From Vulcanimicrobiota bacterium (lineage in GTDB: Bacteria > Vulcanimicrobiota > Vulcanimicrobiia > Vulcanimicrobiales > Vulcanimicrobiaceae), in contig DAHUYY010000120.1 of NCBI GenBank assembly GCA_027306845.1, positions 1 to 6,066 of the forward strand: a stretch of 6,066 nucleotides of DNA, written 5' to 3'. Positions 5,633-6,066 of the stretch are shown piece after piece. The position numbers and the translations under genes are program-made. The notes beneath the pieces are model-generated. The model did not search any database, was not told the origin of the DNA, and saw only the letters and a program-made list of their open reading frames with translations. Positions within the stretch are counted from its first letter, which is position 1; each line of letters starts with the position of its first letter.

Positions 5633-6066
5633 ATGAGTCAAGGCTACTATCGCTATCCCACCATCGCGGGAAATCTTCTCGTCTTCGTCTGCGAAGACGA
5701 TCTTTGGAGCGTCGCGCTCGAGGGAGGCCCCGCTCGTCGTCTTACCACCGGTTTCGGTTCGGCCACCTTCCCGAGGCTCTCTCCGGACGCTCGCTCGATT
5801 GCCTTCATCTCCAACGACGACGGCAACCCCGAGCTCTACGTCATGCCGGCCGAAGGCGGCGTCCCAACGCGACTGACCTTTCTCGGTGCGACGATGGCAT
5901 CGATCTCGGGCTGGAGCCACGACGGTAGCGAAATTTATTTCTCCGCCAATCCATCGGCGTGGTACGAGCGCGAGATGCGCGCTTTCTCCATTTCGAACCG
6001 CGATCGAGCCGCTCAAGACCGGATGGGGCGCCGATTCATACGAACGTTCGCTCCCGCAGGAGGTGC
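5633..6066 (+). CDS. Tricorn-protease-like protein, N-terminal beta-propeller fragment
   Basis: This is the start of a gene whose product resembles the N-terminus of tricorn-type S41 proteases: large cytosolic oligomeric peptidases that use beta-propellers as substrate gates in peptide turnover. Seen: GYYRYPTIAGNLLVFVCEDD (residues 4-23) followed by LWSV and EGGPARRLTTGFG (30-42), the classic opening of the first propeller. Two PD40-like blades come next: FPRLSPDARSIAF with ELYVMPAEGG (46-76), and ISGWSHDGSEIYFSAN (91-106). The protease domain lies outside the window. The ATG at 5633 has GAAGG two bases upstream, which is closer than ideal; the frame is open upstream without a better start. 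The gene diverges from the photolyase-like gene across 77 bp with no convincing promoter. From about residue 120 (base 5992) the sequence is an inverted copy of photolyase-gene DNA read out of frame, so residues 122-144 (NRDRAAQDRMG onward) are probably not tricorn protein. Confidence 0.78.
   Translation, partial: MSQGYYRYPTIAGNLLVFVCEDDLWSVALEGGPARRLTTGFGSATFPRLSPDARSIAFISNDDGNPELYVMPAEGGVPTRLTFLGATMASISGWSHDGSEIYFSANPSAWYEREMRAFSISNRDRAAQDRMGRRFIRTFAPAGG
5992..6066 (-). repeat. Inverted repeat, outer arm at the window end
   Basis: This is a perfect 75-base reverse-complement copy of 5228-5302 that runs to the last base, so its true length is unknown. It interrupts the tricorn-like reading frame and makes no sense in that frame. 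The junction lies at a TTCGAA palindrome (5992-5997). The pattern fits a fold-back chimera or a wrong assembly join; a genuine inverted duplication is the alternative. Confidence 0.95.

Noticed and set aside
5552..6016. A minus-strand frame opposite the tricorn-like gene start.
   Set aside because: The plus strand carries clear propeller blades, and the minus frame crosses the inverted-repeat junction and has no family resemblance.
1..6066. A single multi-gene novel defence or metabolic system covering the window.
   Set aside because: The genes fall into separate strand blocks with unrelated predicted roles, and no mobile-element, nuclease, toxin or reverse-transcriptase signature was found.

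Overview
The window reads as a dense, GC-rich bacterial chromosome fragment with seven protein genes, almost no intergenic space, and no RNA gene, CRISPR array or insertion sequence that I can see. No marker fixes the taxon. The mix of a MeaB-type GTPase, DUF4097-like exported proteins, a GH125 mannosidase, a tricorn-type protease and a photolyase-like flavoprotein suggests an uncultured environmental bacterium, possibly from a lineage such as Eremiobacterota, Armatimonadota or Acidobacteriota. That placement is a weak guess. Both ends cut genes, and the right end looks structurally suspect, so the window may be a whole metagenomic contig.

Left block (1-1938, all minus strand): a probable three-gene operon, read right to left. 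It contains two tandem, diverged copies of an exported DUF4097-like repeat protein and then the N-terminal part of a MeaB/ArgK-type P-loop GTPase, which runs off the left edge. The two exported proteins share a C-x6-C pair and the same C-terminal architecture, so they are an old tandem duplication.

Middle block (1937-4416, plus strand): an exported serine hydrolase of the class C beta-lactamase/PBP4-like fold, followed by an exported GH125 exo-alpha-mannosidase. The two are coupled by a GTGA start/stop overlap. The hydrolase and the upstream minus-strand gene start head to head on one shared CATG. The layout suggests cell-surface work (glycan trimming plus a peptidase or esterase-like activity), but no shared pathway is demonstrated.

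Right block: a minus-strand photolyase/cryptochrome-like protein (4341-5555), whose 3' end overlaps the mannosidase gene by 76 bp. Its domain order is swapped: the FAD-binding helical domain comes first and the Rossmann-like photolyase domain last. Diverging from it is the start of a tricorn-protease-like beta-propeller gene (5633 onward).

The last 75 bases of the window (5992-6066) are a perfect reverse complement of 5228-5302 inside the photolyase gene, and they overwrite the tricorn reading frame. This is either a fold-back chimera or assembly artefact, or a real inverted duplication. I favour the artefact. The swapped-domain photolyase is the most biologically interesting item; I do not see evidence for a multi-gene novel system.
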